The position numbers were made by a program, and so were the translations under genes. Below, piece after piece: positions 1 through 64,000 of a stretch of DNA of 64,000 bases. The first letter of the stretch is position 1. Each line of letters begins with the position of its first letter. The notes beneath the pieces were generated by a model, which was given only the letters and a program-made list of their open reading frames with translations, was not told the DNA's origin and made no database searches. The stretch is from Phymorhynchus buccinoides (lineage: Eukaryota > Mollusca > Gastropoda > Neogastropoda > Raphitomidae), in contig CM065680.1 of NCBI GenBank assembly GCA_017654935.2, positions 43,227,370 through 43,291,369 of the forward strand, in the 5' to 3' direction.

Positions 1-160
1 TAACAGTCATGTTTTTGTGCCAACTATCACCTGAGTGTTTCTCTATACCAGATAATTGAGAAAGATCGAAAGATTAACAGTCATGTTTTTGTGACAACTA
101 TCACCTGAGTGTTTCTCTATACCAGATAAGTGAGAAAGACAGAAGGATTAATAGTCATAT
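1..160. repeat. 74-bp tandem repeat, about 2.2 copies
   Basis: The sequence beginning taacagtcatgttt recurs at 1, 75 and (diverged, partial) 149. It lies in the intron after exon 42 and may continue left of the window. Confidence 0.85.
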
Positions 161-288
161 TTCTGTTGTTTTTGAAAATTGTGTTTTGCTGCATTTCAGT
201 CTTTCATTTTCCTGTTGATATTTTTTTTAGTTTTTGAGTGTGTGCATCCAGTGACATTGCATCCCATGCCCCCTACCCCAGGGGTGAA

Positions 289-730
289 AGGTGGCAGAGT
301 GGCTAAGACATTCGCCTGCCAAATGTAATGCGTGACCCGGGTCACGCAGCGTGAGTGACCCAGGTTCGAATCCTGGCCTCGCCCTTTCTTTCTAGTTTGA
401 CAGGAAAATCGAACTGAACGTCCAGGCCTTCGGATGGGGACTTAAAGCTAGTCTGACCCATGCGCTTTATGCACATAAAAATCCCACGGCAGTTGAAAGT
501 CGGTAAAAGCAGGGAGAAATCCTGCTGCCTGGTATGGCCAAATTGATAGCTAGGTTTTCCAAGTGTGCCCCCACACCCTCCTCACCCCCCCCCCCCCCCC
601 CCCCAACAAAAATATATTGGGTAGGCGCTGCACATGCAGCGACGCGCTCTCTGGGGGAGAGCAGTCCGAATTTCACAGAGGCACAGAGGTAAGTCTCTGT
701 GACTAGAATATACCAAATACCAAATACCCC
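289..730 (+). mobile_element. tRNA-derived SINE (head type 1)
   Basis: The 5' head has an A-box-like TGGCAGAGTGG and a B-box GGTTCGAATCC, as in RNA polymerase III SINEs, followed by a body and a 3' segment (gcgacgcgctctctggggga ... tttcacagagg). It includes an 18-20 base C run near 585-604. A diverged relative lies at 10857-11160. Confidence 0.75.
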
Positions 731-1221
731 GGCCTCATGTAAACTAGCTCTACTTCTATTTGTCCAACCACAGTCCTGACAGCAGTTGTCTACGGGGAAC
801 AGTAGACACCAAGTCATAAAGAGACAACCAATTAGACAAAAACATGGCCTCTTGGCAGAGATACCTACAACTGTACCCTGTATTCATCCAAACATGAATA
901 CTAAAATAACAACAACAACAACAACATACAGTATTTCTACGGCGCTGAATCTTGATAGAAATCAAATCAAAGCGCACACACACACGTTAGCATTCATAAC
1001 GCATTCAAACAAAAATGCAATACAAAGCGAACACAAACGTATGACATAAATGGTATACAGCCGAAACAGACGTAAAGGCAAGAGAGAGAAGAGAAGGAGA
1101 GCTGAGCCTCAATGACAGGAGAACAGGTGGGTCTTGAGGTTAGATTTGAAAGCAGAGAGGGTCGGTCACTGACAGAGGAAAGAGGATATCCCTCAAGGAC
1201 ACTGAGCACGAAAGAACTTAC

Positions 1222-63605
<62,384 letters not shown>

Positions 63606-63691
63606 CTAACAAACAACAAAGAATAGATAACACATAGAAGTAGACGAGAATATCATTGCAATTTGAAACAATCACATCATCAAAAAACAAC

Positions 63692-64000
63692 TACCGTATT
63701 TTCCGGATCATTAGGCGCTGCTGTGTATAAGGCGAAAAGGGCAATTTTCAAGAAAAATTAAAAAAAATAAAAGTAAAAGGCGCCCTCGTTTATAAGGCAC
63801 CTCGCAAAAGAAAGTTGAAGTTTGAAGCCCATACACGTCCTGTAAACGCTTACCAACCGCCATTACTGCTGTCATAAACGAGAGTTGGCTCCCTTCTCAA
63901 ATAATCGAACTTCCGTTTTTGCGACTTCCGGTTGTTGTGTTTGGACTTTTCTTCGTGAAAACTGGTAGAATTATGGCATTTTAAGCTCTACAACGATGCT
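63692..64000. mobile_element. TIR element, family A, long form, cut by window end
   Basis: Left end taccgtattttccggatca followed by the same body as 44089 (aggcgccctcgtttataagg). Its right end is outside the window. Confidence 0.75.

Noticed and set aside
289..385. Standalone tRNA gene
   Set aside because: A- and B-box-like motifs are present, but the sequence between them is too long and irregular for a cloverleaf, and the element continues into a SINE body found elsewhere.

Overview
The window is intron-rich animal DNA holding one gene, read right to left on the minus strand: a partial axonemal dynein heavy chain. I placed 42 coding exons between 63605 and 1222. Every junction is a canonical GT-AG pair and every split codon closes in frame. 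They give 7,182 nt, or 2,394 codons, of uninterrupted reading frame running from the tail through the linker, AAA1, AAA2, AAA3, AAA4, the first stalk helix, the microtubule-binding domain and part of the second stalk helix. The N-terminal tail lies beyond 64000, and AAA5, AAA6 and the C-terminus lie beyond base 1. From remembered family sequences, the stalk, the microtubule-binding domain and the AAA3 sensor loop fit DNAH3 best, with DNAH7 and DNAH12 as the nearest alternatives.

The organism looks like a lophotrochozoan, probably a marine gastropod. That is inferred from GC-rich exons in AT-rich, repeat-laden introns, tRNA-derived SINEs of a kind I associate with molluscs, CR1/L2-like LINE ends with (ATT)n tails, and many small inverted-repeat elements. 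No sequence search was run.

Layout along the plus strand: 1-9411 stalk and AAA4 exons (42 to 35); 9412-23260 AAA4 and AAA3 exons (34 to 29) with large introns holding a 1-kb ATACC pentamer satellite and several DNA-transposon fragments; 23261-35646 AAA3 and AAA2 exons (28 to 22); 35647-41931 AAA1 exons (21 to 16); 41932-51562 linker exons (15 to 8), ending at a 3.9-kb minisatellite with a unit of about 47 bp; 55739-63605 linker and tail exons (7 to 1).

The most unusual feature is a recurring local pattern. At least 14 of the 42 exons have one or both edges copied into the adjacent intron, usually as a tandem array whose unit contains 10-70 nt of exon, the splice site and some intron. The largest arrays flank exon 22 (AAA2 Walker A, about 12 extra copies, 98-bp unit), exon 16 (13 extra copies, 76-bp unit), exon 11 (7), exon 6 (4, 119-bp unit) and exon 38 (4). 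The intact exon always survives, so the gene carries long runs of duplicate acceptors or donors.

The introns also hold pogo-like elements with a decayed CENP-B-type helix-turn-helix, two TTAA-flanked (piggyBac-like) MITE families, a family with TACCGTATTTTTCGG ends, a nested insertion with a clear 6-bp target duplication, and a dispersed repeat with one body but two alternative ends. I found no second protein-coding host gene, CRISPR array or standalone RNA gene.
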